A stretch of DNA of 13,222 nucleotides. Source: DATCLS01 sp035265325. GTDB lineage: Bacteria > Actinomycetota > Acidimicrobiia > Acidimicrobiales > VFJN01. The notes under the pieces were generated by a model. That model was not told the origin of the DNA and made no database searches. It saw only the letters and a program-made list of their open reading frames with translations. Every line of letters begins with the position of its first letter. Positions within the stretch are counted from its first letter, which is position 1. Position numbers and translations under genes: made by a program. The stretch covers positions 1 through 13,222 of the forward strand of contig DATFOS010000238.1 of the NCBI GenBank assembly GCA_035265325.1. Reading direction: 5' to 3'. Positions 1 to 8,146 of the stretch are shown in pieces.

Positions 1-39
1 ATGCAGGACATGCTCGCGTCGTTCAGAGCGATAGCTCAT
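1..39 (-). CDS. Possible 5' end of a minus-strand gene running off the left edge (unrecognised)
   Basis: An ATG at 39-37 on the minus strand opens a frame that stays open to the window edge, giving 13 residues (MSYRSERREHVLH). A GAGG ribosome-binding-like run lies five bases before the ATG. A TAnnnT box (TAGGGT, minus strand, 106-101) could be the promoter, giving a leader of about 55 bases. Thirteen codons are too few to recognise a family, and the call rests on the ribosome site and on its position after the putative fbiC terminator. It may be non-coding. No function is proposed. Confidence 0.3.
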   Translation of the reverse strand, partial: MSYRSERREHVLH

Positions 40-113
40 CGTGCCCTCGTCATCGCTCGCTCGTCGCCCGTGCGGGGGCCCGCCCCAGCCGCTGGCGCGC
101 ACCCTAGCGAGGG

Positions 114-158
114 GTCCCGCCGGCCTCGATGGGGGCGCGCCCCCACCGGGCCGGGACG
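114..158 (-). terminator. GC-rich hairpin downstream of fbiC
   Basis: Ten bases past the fbiC stop on the minus strand there is a perfect 16-bp palindrome (130-145, TGGGGGCG/CGCCCCCA). It is nested inside outer arms GTCCCG...CGGGAC (114-119 and 153-158) that pair imperfectly. The position suits a terminator for the minus-strand gene run. No T-tract follows, so it may be a weak or factor-assisted terminator, or an mRNA 3'-end stabiliser. The rest of 1-167 shows only the possible gene start described at 1-39. Confidence 0.4.
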
Positions 159-167
159 GCGAGTGGG

Positions 168-2528
168 CTACGAGAGGACCGGCGTGGGGCCGACGTGGTC
201 GTACAGCGTGTTGCGCTGCACGAGCGTGCGGCCGAGCGGCTCGACGAGGGCGCGGAAGCCCTCCTCGTCCATCATCTGGCCGTGGGAGGCGCCCGCCGCC
301 CGCGAGATGTTCTCGTCGATCAGCGTGCCGCCCAGATCGTTGCAGCCCGCCTGGAGCAGCTGGCGCCCGGCGACCGGCCCGAGCTTGACCCACGACAGTT
401 GCACGTTGTCGATGAGGCCCCGATAGGCGATGCGGGCGACGGCGTGCATGAGCAGCACCTCGCGGAACGTCGGGCCCCGGCGGGCCTTGCGCTGCAGGTA
501 GATGGGCGAGCCCATGTGCACGAACGGCAGGCCGACGAACTCGGTGAAGCCGCCCGTCTCTGCCTGGAGCGCCCGGGTGCGCAGGATGTGCCGCGCCCAG
601 GACACCGGTGACTCGACCGCCCCGAACATGATCGTGACGTTGGACCGGAGCCCCAGCGAGTGGGCGGTGCGGTGCGCCTCGAGCCACTCGTCGGTGGTGA
701 TCTTGTCGGGGCAGAGGATCTCGCGCACCGGGTCGTCGAGGATCTCGGCGGCGGTGCCGGGCAGCGTGCGCAGCCCGTTGTCCATGAGCCGGCGCAGGTA
801 GTCGGCCAGGGGCTCGCCCAGCCGCTTGGCGCCCTCGGTGACCTCGAGCGCGGTGAACCCGTGGACGTGGATGTCGGGCGCGGCCTGCTTCACCGCCCGG
901 GTCACGTCGATGTAGTAGTCGCCGTCGAAGCTCGGGTGGATGCCGCCCTGGAGGCAGACCTCGGTGGCGCCCATCTCCCACGCCTCGCGGGTGCGCTCGG
1001 CGATGTCGTCGAGCGTGAGCAGGTAGGGCGTGCCCCGCAGGTTGAGCGACAGCGGGCCCTTCGAGAAGCCGCAGAACTTGCACTTGAACGTGCAGACGTT
1101 CGTGTAGTTGATGTTGCGGTTGGCCACCCACGTGACCACGTCCCCGACGGCCTCGCGCCGCAGGTCGTCGGCCACCTCGGCCACGGCGGCCACCTCGGCG
1201 CCCCGCGCCGAGAACAGGGCGACGATCTCGTCCTGGCCGACCTGCTGGCCGAGCCGGACGCCGTCGAGGACCTCCGCGGCGCGCCCCCGCACGTGGCGGG
1301 TGGCACCAGGTGCCACGGGGACAAGGGTCGGCGGGGTCGCGTCGGCGCCGGAGTACCAGGCCCCCGAGCGCACGCCCGTGAGCAGGACCTCGACGCCCGT
1401 ACCGGCCTTGGCGTTCTCGATCGTCTTCTCGGGGAACACCGCCCCGGGGTCGTCGCGGCCCAGGCCCTCGGCGTCGCTGCGGTCCATCACCGGGAAGCGG
1501 AGGCTCTCGTCGAGCCACCGCCCGGGGTCGGCCACCACGTGCGGGTACACGGTGAGGCGGGGCGCCAGCGCGAAGCCGCGCGCCTCGGTCACCGCCCGCA
1601 GGCGGTCGAGGGCGGGCCACGGGCGCTCCGGGTTCACGTGGTCGGCGGTGACGGGGGAGACGCCGCCCCAGTCGGCGATGCCGGCGTCGAGCAACACGCC
1701 GAAGTCGTCGGACAGGTTGGGCGGCGCCTGGACCACGATGTCGGCCGGCAGGACGAGCCGGGCCAGGGCGATGGCCTCGAGGTGGTCGTCGAGCGGGCAC
1801 GGGTCGGCCCGGTGCATGCCCGTGCCGGGCTTGGGCAGGAAGTTCTGGACGATCACCTCCTGCACGTGGCCCCAGCGCGCGTGCGAGGCGGCGATGGCCT
1901 CGAGCGCTGCAAGCCGGTCGGCCCGGTTCTCGCCGATGCCGACGAGGATGCCGGTCGTGAACGGGATGCCCAGCTTGCCGGCCGCCTCCAGCGTGGCGAG
2001 GCGGCGGGCGGGGACCTTGTCGGGCGAGCCCCGGTGGGCGTCGAGGTCGTCGCGCAGGGTCTCGATCATCATCCCCTGGCCGGGGGCGACCTCGCGCAGC
2101 GTCGCCAGCTCGTCCTCGTAGAGGGCCCCGGCGTTGGCGTGGGGCAGCAGGCCGGTCTCGTCGAGGACGAGCCGGCACATCGCCGCCAGGTAGTCGACGG
2201 TCGAGGCGTAGCCGTGCGTGGCGAGCCAGTCGGCGGCCGCCGGGTAGCGCTCCTCGGGGCGCTCGCCGAGCGTGAAGAGGGCCTCGTGGCAGCCGGCCTG
2301 TGCCCCGGCGCGGGCGATCGCCAGCACCTGTTCGGGGGAGAGGTACGGCGAGTCGAGGCGGGCCGGGGGCTGGGCAAACGTGCAGTAGCCGCAGCGGTCG
2401 CGACAGAGCATCGTCAGCGGCACGAACACCTTGGGGGAGTACGTGACCCGGGTGCCGGTGGCACCGTCACGTACGTCGCGGGCTCGGGCGAGCAGCTCGC
2501 CGAGCGGCAGGTCGAGCAGGCGCTGCAT
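168..2528 (-). CDS. fbiC: Bifunctional FO synthase (CofG-CofH fusion), coenzyme F420 biosynthesis
   Basis: The 786-residue protein makes 7,8-didemethyl-8-hydroxy-5-deazariboflavin (FO), the F420 chromophore, from tyrosine and the flavin-pathway intermediate 5-amino-6-ribitylaminouracil. It carries two radical-SAM modules, each with its own CxxxCxxC iron-sulfur motif. The N-terminal CofG-like half has CRDRCGYC at residues 42-49. The C-terminal CofH-like half has CTFKCKFC at 479-486, preceded by NRNINYTNV. Both cysteine triads are intact. The start is well fixed: an in-frame TAG lies six codons upstream and no other start codon intervenes. From memory the mycobacterial FbiC is about 70 residues longer, mainly at the N-terminus. 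It is the last gene of the minus-strand run, 139 bp after the cyclase, probably with its own promoter. fbiA, fbiB and fbiD are not in the window. Confidence 0.97.
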   Translation of the reverse strand: MQRLLDLPLGELLARARDVRDGATGTRVTYSPKVFVPLTMLCRDRCGYCTFAQPPARLDSPYLSPEQVLAIARAGAQAGCHEALFTLGERPEERYPAAADWLATHGYASTVDYLAAMCRLVLDETGLLPHANAGALYEDELATLREVAPGQGMMIETLRDDLDAHRGSPDKVPARRLATLEAAGKLGIPFTTGILVGIGENRADRLAALEAIAASHARWGHVQEVIVQNFLPKPGTGMHRADPCPLDDHLEAIALARLVLPADIVVQAPPNLSDDFGVLLDAGIADWGGVSPVTADHVNPERPWPALDRLRAVTEARGFALAPRLTVYPHVVADPGRWLDESLRFPVMDRSDAEGLGRDDPGAVFPEKTIENAKAGTGVEVLLTGVRSGAWYSGADATPPTLVPVAPGATRHVRGRAAEVLDGVRLGQQVGQDEIVALFSARGAEVAAVAEVADDLRREAVGDVVTWVANRNINYTNVCTFKCKFCGFSKGPLSLNLRGTPYLLTLDDIAERTREAWEMGATEVCLQGGIHPSFDGDYYIDVTRAVKQAAPDIHVHGFTALEVTEGAKRLGEPLADYLRRLMDNGLRTLPGTAAEILDDPVREILCPDKITTDEWLEAHRTAHSLGLRSNVTIMFGAVESPVSWARHILRTRALQAETGGFTEFVGLPFVHMGSPIYLQRKARRGPTFREVLLMHAVARIAYRGLIDNVQLSWVKLGPVAGRQLLQAGCNDLGGTLIDENISRAAGASHGQMMDEEGFRALVEPLGRTLVQRNTLYDHVGPTPVLS

Positions 2529-2536
2529 CGTCGCGA

Positions 2537-2542
2537 AGGCTA
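2537..2542 (-). promoter_or_regulatory. Candidate leaderless -10 box for fbiC
   Basis: On the minus strand TAGCCT (TAnnnT) ends eight bases before the fbiC ATG, the spacing expected if transcription starts at or next to the start codon. No convincing Shine-Dalgarno run precedes the ATG. A TTGGCA element (2559-2554) lies only 11 bases upstream, too close for a standard -35. The remainder of the 139-bp gap shows no gene. Confidence 0.4.
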
Positions 2543-2667
2543 CCTACGCCCTGTGCCAACGGGACCGGCGCGCTCACCCGGCGGTGGCGCCCGGCCTACC
2601 CCTACCCGATGACCTCGAACTCCCGCGTCACAGCCGACCGCCGGACACGGCGAGCGCGGTCGGCGTC

Positions 2668-4185
2668 TCAGCGGGAGCGGGTGGCGTGGGCGTCGACGAC
2701 CGGCTCGAAGAGGGCCGTGGGGGCGCGGCGACCCCGGAGGGCGGCCGAGCCCACGTCGTGCCAGCGCTCGGCCTCGTCGGGGGCCCGGCGGACGCACTCG
2801 CCCGACGCCAGCACCTTCATCGACCGGCCCTTGGCTACGTCGGTGAGGCGGGCGGCCTCGTTCACGGCCGGCCCGATGACCGTGTACTCGTAGCGGGCCT
2901 CGGTGCCCACGTTGCCGGCCACGACCTTCCCCGACGACACGCCGATGCCGGCTTCCAGCCCCGGATGGCGCTCGTGGAGGGACCCCAGCGCCCGGTGCAG
3001 GGTGCGGGCCGCCCGCAGCGCCCGGCCGGCGTGGTCGGGCTGGGTGCCGGGGACGCCGAAGATGCACAGCGCCCCGTCGCCCTCGAACTTGTTGACCCAG
3101 CCGCCCTCGGCGTCGATGGTGCGCACGACGATGTCGAAGAAGTCGTTGAGCGTGGCCACGACCTCGTCCGGCGGGAGGACCTCGGCCATGGCCGTCGAGC
3201 CCACCAGGTCCACGAAGACGACGCTGGCGTCGGCCTGCCGGCCCCCGAGGCCGGTGCCGTGCTCCAGGGCGTTCGTGGCCACCTGCTGGCCCACATGGCG
3301 GCCGAACAGGTCGCGCAGCTGGCGCCGCTCGCGCAGCCCCTCGACCATCTGGTTGAAGCCGGCCTGGACCTCGCCGACCTCGCCGCCGTCATCGACGATC
3401 AGGCCCACGGACAGGTCGTCGTCGCGCACCCGGGCGAGGGCGTCGCGCACGCCGTCGAGTGGCTCGGCCAGCGAGCGGGCCGTGGCCATGGCGGCGATGA
3501 ACCCGCCGCCCAGGCACAGCCCCGCCAGGGTGGCCAGGGCGGCGCGCGGCGTGGCGTCGTCGCCCACGATGGCGTCGAGGGCGATGCCCGCCAGGGGGAC
3601 CGCCGAACCCACGACCCACGTGAGCAGGACCCGCATGCGCACGCCCAGCGTGCGCGGCCGGGGCGGCGGGTCGGACCGGAACACGACCGCGAACAGCGGC
3701 CGGAACGAGCGCTCGACCAGCAGATGCGCGAGCGCGCACACGGTGACGCCGCCGAGGACGATCGTCCACACCAGCCGCGACAGCGTCATGAAGTCGGCCC
3801 CGGCGAGGGCGGCGAACATGCCGAACAGCCCGGCGGCCATCAGCCACAGCAGCAGTGGGCGGCTGGCCTGGCGCCACGGCTGGCGCACCATGTCCCGGCG
3901 CTCCTCCTGGGTGGGCGCCCGGCCCTCGAACGCCCAGCGGACCGCCCGGCCGTAGGCGGCATGACCGGCGCCGTAGCCCAGCACGACGAGCGCCACGAGC
4001 GTCGCCCCACTCACGACGCCGGAGAGCCACAGGGGGGCGTCGGGCGCCAGGCGCGGCCCCGAGGACAGCGAGAGGAAGACCAGCACCGACGCGGCCCCGG
4101 CCAGGTTGGCGAAGAACAGGCGCGCCCGCAGGCTCGCCCTCGCCCGCTCGGCCAGCGTCGGAAGGTCGTCGGCCGTGACGTTCAC
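2668..4185 (-). CDS. Six-TM membrane adenylyl cyclase, HAMP plus class III catalytic domain
   Basis: This 505-residue protein is predicted to make cAMP from ATP at the inner face of the membrane. Six hydrophobic segments are visible (roughly residues 23-42, 51-79, 110-129, 137-158, 185-205, 214-237). A HAMP linker (about 238-290) and a class III cyclase domain follow. The catalytic set looks complete: metal aspartates D326 (in VVFVDLVGST) and D370 (in NKFEGDG), K366 and T435 as purine-specifying residues, and N442 with R446 (NEAAR) for the transition state. This is the layout of mycobacterial Rv1318c/Rv1319c/Rv3645-type cyclases. I chose the GTG at 4185 because AGGGGG lies eight bases upstream; an ATG at 4233 would add 16 residues with no clear ribosome site. 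It is co-directional with pgl upstream (75-bp gap) and fbiC downstream. The signal sensed is unknown. Confidence 0.92.
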   Translation of the reverse strand: MNVTADDLPTLAERARASLRARLFFANLAGAASVLVFLSLSSGPRLAPDAPLWLSGVVSGATLVALVVLGYGAGHAAYGRAVRWAFEGRAPTQEERRDMVRQPWRQASRPLLLWLMAAGLFGMFAALAGADFMTLSRLVWTIVLGGVTVCALAHLLVERSFRPLFAVVFRSDPPPRPRTLGVRMRVLLTWVVGSAVPLAGIALDAIVGDDATPRAALATLAGLCLGGGFIAAMATARSLAEPLDGVRDALARVRDDDLSVGLIVDDGGEVGEVQAGFNQMVEGLRERRQLRDLFGRHVGQQVATNALEHGTGLGGRQADASVVFVDLVGSTAMAEVLPPDEVVATLNDFFDIVVRTIDAEGGWVNKFEGDGALCIFGVPGTQPDHAGRALRAARTLHRALGSLHERHPGLEAGIGVSSGKVVAGNVGTEARYEYTVIGPAVNEAARLTDVAKGRSMKVLASGECVRRAPDEAERWHDVGSAALRGRRAPTALFEPVVDAHATRSR

Positions 4186-4192
4186 CGTGTAA

Positions 4193-4211
4193 CCCCCTGG
4201 CCCGCGCCAGG
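4193..4211 (-). promoter_or_regulatory. Ribosome-binding site of the cyclase with overlapping small hairpin
   Basis: On the minus strand AGGGGG sits eight bases before the GTG start. Just upstream is a perfect 6-bp stem, CCTGGC-GCGG-GCCAGG (4211-4196), whose 3' arm includes the first bases of the purine run. It could partly mask the ribosome site. The hairpin is short and may be chance in such GC-rich DNA. Confidence 0.35.
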
Positions 4212-4260
4212 ACGTTACCGCCCGGCACCTCACCGTCAGCAGGCCGGGGCCAGGCGGGCC

Positions 4261-4950
4261 TCAGGCCAGGTCGCCCGCGGCCGCCGGGTCGGCGATCCAC
4301 ACGACCTGGTCGGCCCGGACCCGGGAGCCCGGCGCCGTCCGGTCTCCCTCGACGACCCGGCGGAGGGCGTCGTGCTTGTCCTTCCCCGACACGGTGACCA
4401 GCACGAGGCGGGCACGGGCGATGCCGGCGAAGGTCAGCGTCATGCGGGGGAAGCGGTTGCGGCCGGTCGGGTCCTCGTTCATGACCACGAGCCGGCCCGG
4501 GTCGGCGTCGAGCGCCGGTGAGCCGGGGAACAGCGAGGCCGTGTGGGCGTCGGGCCCGAGGCCCAGGTGGACGACGTCGATGCGGCCCAACTCGCCGAGG
4601 CGCAGCTGGTACGGGTCGGGCCCCTCGCTGCAGCGCATCGGGTAGTTGGCATTGACCGCCCCGACCCGTTCGAGCAGCGACTCGCGCACCAGGTGGTAGT
4701 TGGAGTCGGGGGAGTCGAGCGGCACGCACCGCTCGTCGCCCCAGTAGACGTCGACCTTCCACCAGTCGATCTGGCTGCCGGCGTCGTCGGCGAGCCGCTC
4801 GTAGGACCGGCGCGCCGTCTCGCCACCGGACGCGGCGAACGAGAAGCCGTCGTGTGGTCGACTGTGGAACGCCTCGATGACGCGCTCGGCGAACTCGCCG
4901 GGCACGTCATCGACCACTACGAGTTCGCCGTGCAACGTGTGCCTCCCCAT
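4261..4950 (-). CDS. pgl: 6-phosphogluconolactonase
   Basis: The 229-residue cytosolic enzyme hydrolyses 6-phosphoglucono-1,5-lactone to 6-phosphogluconate in the oxidative pentose phosphate branch. Family (DevB/SOL type) motifs are in order: the sugar-phosphate loop ASGGET (40-45), YWGDERCVPLDSPDSNY (69-85), GLGPDAHTASLFPG (130-143) and FPRMTLTFAGIARAR (167-181). The usual GPDGHTAS reads GPDAHTAS here, a mild change next to the conserved histidine. The length is normal. I took the ATG at 4950; an in-frame GTG at 4974 would add eight residues and neither has a strong Shine-Dalgarno. It lies 98 bp after tal. The zwf and opcA genes that often separate tal from pgl in actinobacteria are missing here. 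Confidence 0.94.
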   Translation of the reverse strand: MGRHTLHGELVVVDDVPGEFAERVIEAFHSRPHDGFSFAASGGETARRSYERLADDAGSQIDWWKVDVYWGDERCVPLDSPDSNYHLVRESLLERVGAVNANYPMRCSEGPDPYQLRLGELGRIDVVHLGLGPDAHTASLFPGSPALDADPGRLVVMNEDPTGRNRFPRMTLTFAGIARARLVLVTVSGKDKHDALRRVVEGDRTAPGSRVRADQVVWIADPAAAGDLA

Positions 4951-5048
4951 CGAGGCGCCGGAAATGGCCGGCACCGAAGCTGTACGTGCGGGCCCCGGCC
5001 CGTCCTTCGTCGTCGATCGGTGGTGGTGTCGGTGGCCGACCCCGCCGC

Positions 5049-6149
5049 CTAGGAACGCCCGGTGAGCTCCTCGGCCTTGGTGGTCAGCGACGACATGAGC
5101 TCGTCGAAGCTCTTCGCGAACGATGCCACACCTTGCTCCTCCAGGACGCGACCCACCTCGTCGAGGTCGACGCCGACGGCGCGGATGGCGTCGAGGGTGT
5201 CGCGGGCGGCCTGGAAGTCGTCGTCGATCGAGCGGGCCAACCTGCCGTGGTCCTCGAACGCCTCGAGGGTCACCTCGGGCATCGTGTTGACCGTGTTCGG
5301 GCCGATGAGCGGGTCGACGTAGAGCGTGTCGGGGAACTCCGGGTTCTTCGTCGAGGTCGACGCCCACAGCGGGCGCTGGACGCGGGCCCCGCGGGCGGCG
5401 AGCGCCTCCCACCGGGGGCCGCTGAACTTGGCCAGGAAGTGCTCGTACGCGACCTGGGCGTTGGCCACGGCGGCCTTGCCCCGCAGCGCCAGCGCCTCGT
5501 CGGTGCCGATGGCCTCGAGCCGGCGGTCGACCTCGGTGTCGACCCGGCTCACGAAGAACGAGGCGACGCTGGCCACGCGGGACAGGTCGCCGTCGTAGGC
5601 CTCGAGGCCGGCGATGTAGGCCTCCATGACCTCCTCGTACCGGTCGATGGCGAAGATCAACGTCACGTTGATGTTGAGGCCCTCGGAGACGGTCTGGCGG
5701 ATCGCCTCCACGCCCTCGGCCGTCGCCGGGATCTTCACGAACAGGTTGGGCTCGGCGATGCGGGCGCTGAGGTCTCTGGCCGAGGCGATCGTGCCGTCCC
5801 GGTCCTTGGCCAGGGACGGCGCCACCTCGAGCGACACGTAGCCGTCGAGGCCGTCGCTCTCGTCGTACACCGGCCGCAGCAGCTTGAGGGCGTTGCGGAT
5901 GTCGTCCATCACGAGCGTCCAGTAGGTGTCGTCGACGGAGGTGCCGCCGTTGATGGAGGCGGTGAACTGGTCGTCGTACTCGTCCGAGCCGGCGATCGCC
6001 TTCTGGAAGATCGTCGGGTTGGAGGTGATGCCGCGCACGCCGCGCTCGAGCCACCGGGCGAGTTCGCCGCCGGTGAGCCAGCCGCGGCGGAGGTTGTCGA
6101 GCCAGGGGCTCTGGCCCTGCTGGGCGTAGAGGTCGTGGAGGCGGGTCAT
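5049..6149 (-). CDS. tal: Transaldolase
   Basis: This 366-residue enzyme moves a dihydroxyacetone unit between sedoheptulose-7-phosphate and glyceraldehyde-3-phosphate in the non-oxidative pentose phosphate pathway. Diagnostic segments are GITSNPTIFQKAI (40-52), NLFVKIPAT (135-143) with K139 as the likely Schiff-base lysine, GLNINVTLIFAIDRY (157-171), SFFVSRVD (197-204) and LWASTSTKNPEFPDTLYVD (261-279). Length and motifs match the longer transaldolases of actinobacteria and cyanobacteria rather than the short fructose-6-phosphate aldolase-like type. The ATG overlaps the tkt stop in an ATGA, and AGGAGGA lies six bases upstream, so it should be cotranscribed and translationally coupled with tkt. 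Confidence 0.96.
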   Translation of the reverse strand: MTRLHDLYAQQGQSPWLDNLRRGWLTGGELARWLERGVRGITSNPTIFQKAIAGSDEYDDQFTASINGGTSVDDTYWTLVMDDIRNALKLLRPVYDESDGLDGYVSLEVAPSLAKDRDGTIASARDLSARIAEPNLFVKIPATAEGVEAIRQTVSEGLNINVTLIFAIDRYEEVMEAYIAGLEAYDGDLSRVASVASFFVSRVDTEVDRRLEAIGTDEALALRGKAAVANAQVAYEHFLAKFSGPRWEALAARGARVQRPLWASTSTKNPEFPDTLYVDPLIGPNTVNTMPEVTLEAFEDHGRLARSIDDDFQAARDTLDAIRAVGVDLDEVGRVLEEQGVASFAKSFDELMSSLTTKAEELTGRS

Positions 6150-8122
6150 GCCGGGTCCTCCTGCAGGTCGGCGATGAGCTGGCGGGCGCGTTCGGCCACG
6201 TTGTCGGGGGTGTACCCGAAGTTGGCCAGGGCCACGCTCCCGGGCGCCGAGGCGCCGAAACGATCGATGCTCACGCTGTCGTCCGCCCAGCGGTCCCACC
6301 CGAAGCCGGTGGCGGCCTCGACCGCCAGCGTCGGCACGTGGGGCGGGAGGACCGACAGCTGGTACTCCTCGGGTTGCTCCTCGAACAGGCCCCACGACGG
6401 CATCGACACCACCTGGGCCGCCACGCCGGACTCGCCGAGCGTCTCGGCGGCCCCCACGCACACGGCCACCTCGCTGCCGGTGCCGATCAGCACGACGTCG
6501 GGGTCGTCGGCCGGGACGAGGACGTAGGCGCCCTTGTCGACCGGGGCGCCGGCCGTGCCCTCGAGGACGGGAAGGTCCTGCCGGGACAGCACCAGCGCGG
6601 TGGGCCCGAAGTTGCCGAGCGCGACCTTCCAGGCCTGAGCGGTCTCGTTGGCGTCGGCGGGGCGGACCAGGCGCAGGCCCGGCATCGCCCGCAGGGCCGC
6701 CAGGTGCTCGATGGGCTGGTGCGTCGGCCCGTCTTCGCCGAGGCCGACCGAGTCGTGCGTCCAGGAGTAGACGACCTTGGCCTCGGAGATCGCCGCCAGG
6801 CGGACCGAGGGGCGCATGTAGTCGCTGAAGACGAAGAACGTGCCGCCGACCGGGATCACGCCGCCGTGCAGGGCCATGCCGGTCATGGCGGCGCCCATGG
6901 CGTGCTCGCGGATGCCGTAGTGGAGCTGGCGGCCGCCGGGCTCCTCGCGGGAGGCCACGCCGTCGCTCAGCGTCGTGCCGGTGTTGCCGGTGAGGTCGCC
7001 GCTGCCACTGAACAAGGCCGGGACCTTCGGGGCCAGGGCCTCGAGGCACTTCCCGGACGCCTTGCGGGTGGCCACCTTCTCGCCCGGCTGCCAGCTCGGG
7101 AGGGCCGCTTCCCAACCCGGCAGCGCCCGGCGCTCGAGGCAGGCGTCGAGGGCCTCGCGGTCGCCGGAGAACCCGGCCAGCCGCTTGTCCCAGGACTCGT
7201 GCTCCCTGCGGCCGGCCGCACCGGCCTCGCGGTAGTAGTTCAGCACGTCGTCGGGGACCCAGAAGGTCTCGTCGGCCGGCAGGCCGAGGATCTCCTTGGT
7301 CGTCCGGACTTCTTCCTCGCCGAGGGGCGAGCCGTGGGCGTGCGCCGTGTCGGTGTACTTGGGCGACGGGTAGCCGATGTGGCTGCGGAGGATGAGGAGC
7401 GTGGGTCGCCCGTCGTCCTCCTTCGCCGACCGCAGGGCGGCCTCGAGCGTGTCGAGGTCGTCGGCGACCTCGCCGAGGCGTTCGACCCGCCAGCCGTACG
7501 CCTCGAAGCGCTTGCCGGCGTCGTCCGAGTAGGCGAGTTCGGTTTCGCCGTCGATCGTGATGTGGTTGTCGTCGTAGACGGCGATCAGGCGGCCCAGGCC
7601 CTGGTGGCCGGCGAGCGAGCTGGCCTCGTGGCTGAGGCCCTCCATGAGGTCGCCGTCGGAGCAGATCACGTAGGTGTGGTGGTCGCACACCTCGGGGCCG
7701 AAGCGGCTGCGCAGGAAGCGCTCGGCGAGGGCGAGGCCGACGGCGTTGCCGATGCCCTGGCCGAGGGGGCCGGTCGTGACCTCGACACCGAGCGTGTGAT
7801 GCACCTCGGGGTGGCCGGGCGTGGCCGAGCCCCACTGGCGGAACGCCTTGAGGTCGTCGAGGGTCAGCCCGTACCCGGTCAGGTGGAGCATCGAGTACAG
7901 GAGGATCGAGGCGTGCCCGGCGGACAGCACGAAGCGGTCGCGGTCGGCCCAGTGCGGCGCCGAGGCGTCGTACTTCATGATGCGCGTCCACAGCACGTGG
8001 GCCAGGGGGGCGAGCGCCATCGCCGTGCCGGGGTGGCCGCTGTTGGCCGCCTGCGGGGCGTCCATGGCCAGGCCACGGATCACGTTGATCGCGCGCTGCT
8101 CGAGAGCGGGGTCAGCGGTCAT
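6146..8122 (-). CDS. tkt: Transketolase
   Basis: The 658-residue thiamine-diphosphate enzyme transfers two-carbon ketol units between pentose and other sugar phosphates. The N-terminal PP domain has SGHPG (28-32, H30), H70 in SAGHAS, H104, and the cofactor-binding GDLMEG (157-162) followed by N186. The Pyr domain has GIREHAMG (403-410), with E406 as the glutamate that activates the thiamine aminopyrimidine. A C-terminal domain completes the usual length (E. coli TktA is about 663). The ATG at 8122 gives the expected N-terminus. It lies 24 bp after the FIST gene and overlaps tal by four bases. A purine-rich run GGGTGGG precedes the ATG but overlaps a possible -10 box, so it may be translated with or without a leader. 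Confidence 0.97.
   Translation of the reverse strand: MTADPALEQRAINVIRGLAMDAPQAANSGHPGTAMALAPLAHVLWTRIMKYDASAPHWADRDRFVLSAGHASILLYSMLHLTGYGLTLDDLKAFRQWGSATPGHPEVHHTLGVEVTTGPLGQGIGNAVGLALAERFLRSRFGPEVCDHHTYVICSDGDLMEGLSHEASSLAGHQGLGRLIAVYDDNHITIDGETELAYSDDAGKRFEAYGWRVERLGEVADDLDTLEAALRSAKEDDGRPTLLILRSHIGYPSPKYTDTAHAHGSPLGEEEVRTTKEILGLPADETFWVPDDVLNYYREAGAAGRREHESWDKRLAGFSGDREALDACLERRALPGWEAALPSWQPGEKVATRKASGKCLEALAPKVPALFSGSGDLTGNTGTTLSDGVASREEPGGRQLHYGIREHAMGAAMTGMALHGGVIPVGGTFFVFSDYMRPSVRLAAISEAKVVYSWTHDSVGLGEDGPTHQPIEHLAALRAMPGLRLVRPADANETAQAWKVALGNFGPTALVLSRQDLPVLEGTAGAPVDKGAYVLVPADDPDVVLIGTGSEVAVCVGAAETLGESGVAAQVVSMPSWGLFEEQPEEYQLSVLPPHVPTLAVEAATGFGWDRWADDSVSIDRFGASAPGSVALANFGYTPDNVAERARQLIADLQEDPA
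6156..6162 (-). promoter_or_regulatory. Strong Shine-Dalgarno for tal inside the end of tkt
   Basis: AGGAGGA on the minus strand, six bases before the tal ATG, lies within the last codons of tkt. It is the best ribosome-binding site in the window and fixes the tal start at 6149. Confidence 0.8.
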
Positions 8123-8131
8123 GCCCGGCCC

Positions 8132-8137
8132 ACCCTA
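8132..8137 (-). promoter_or_regulatory. Possible internal -10 box for tkt
   Basis: On the minus strand TAGGGT (TAnnnT) ends nine bases before the tkt ATG, within the 24-bp gap after the FIST gene. It could give tkt-tal a near-leaderless promoter independent of the FIST gene. No -35 element is evident, and the same bases could simply act as a weak Shine-Dalgarno. Confidence 0.25.
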
Positions 8138-8146
8138 CTGGCGGCG

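Noticed and set aside
660..2612. 650-codon open frame on the plus strand
   Set aside because: It is antisense to fbiC, whose iron-sulfur motifs and family match are clear. Its composition (rich in G, V, R, H, D) is what the reverse complement of a high-GC gene gives.
4186..4233. Upstream ATG start for the cyclase
   Set aside because: It adds 16 residues unlike the family N-terminus and has no ribosome site, whereas the GTG at 4185 has AGGGGG eight bases upstream.
2431..4521. 696-codon open frame on the plus strand
   Set aside because: It is antisense to the cyclase and pgl, is dominated by G, R, H, Q and P, and has no domain.
4951..5048. Possible degraded remnant of zwf or opcA between tal and pgl
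   Set aside because: The 98-bp gap translates to nothing resembling either protein in any frame that I can see.
4261..6054. Apparent 597-residue protein with a Pgl C-terminus, as if fused to something upstream
   Set aside because: The part before the Pgl methionine is an out-of-frame reading of tal with no domain. It is an open-frame artefact, not a fusion.
5049..7991. Apparent 980-residue protein with a transaldolase C-terminus
   Set aside because: The first 600 or so residues are an out-of-frame reading of tkt. The real tal starts at the ATGA overlap with a strong Shine-Dalgarno.
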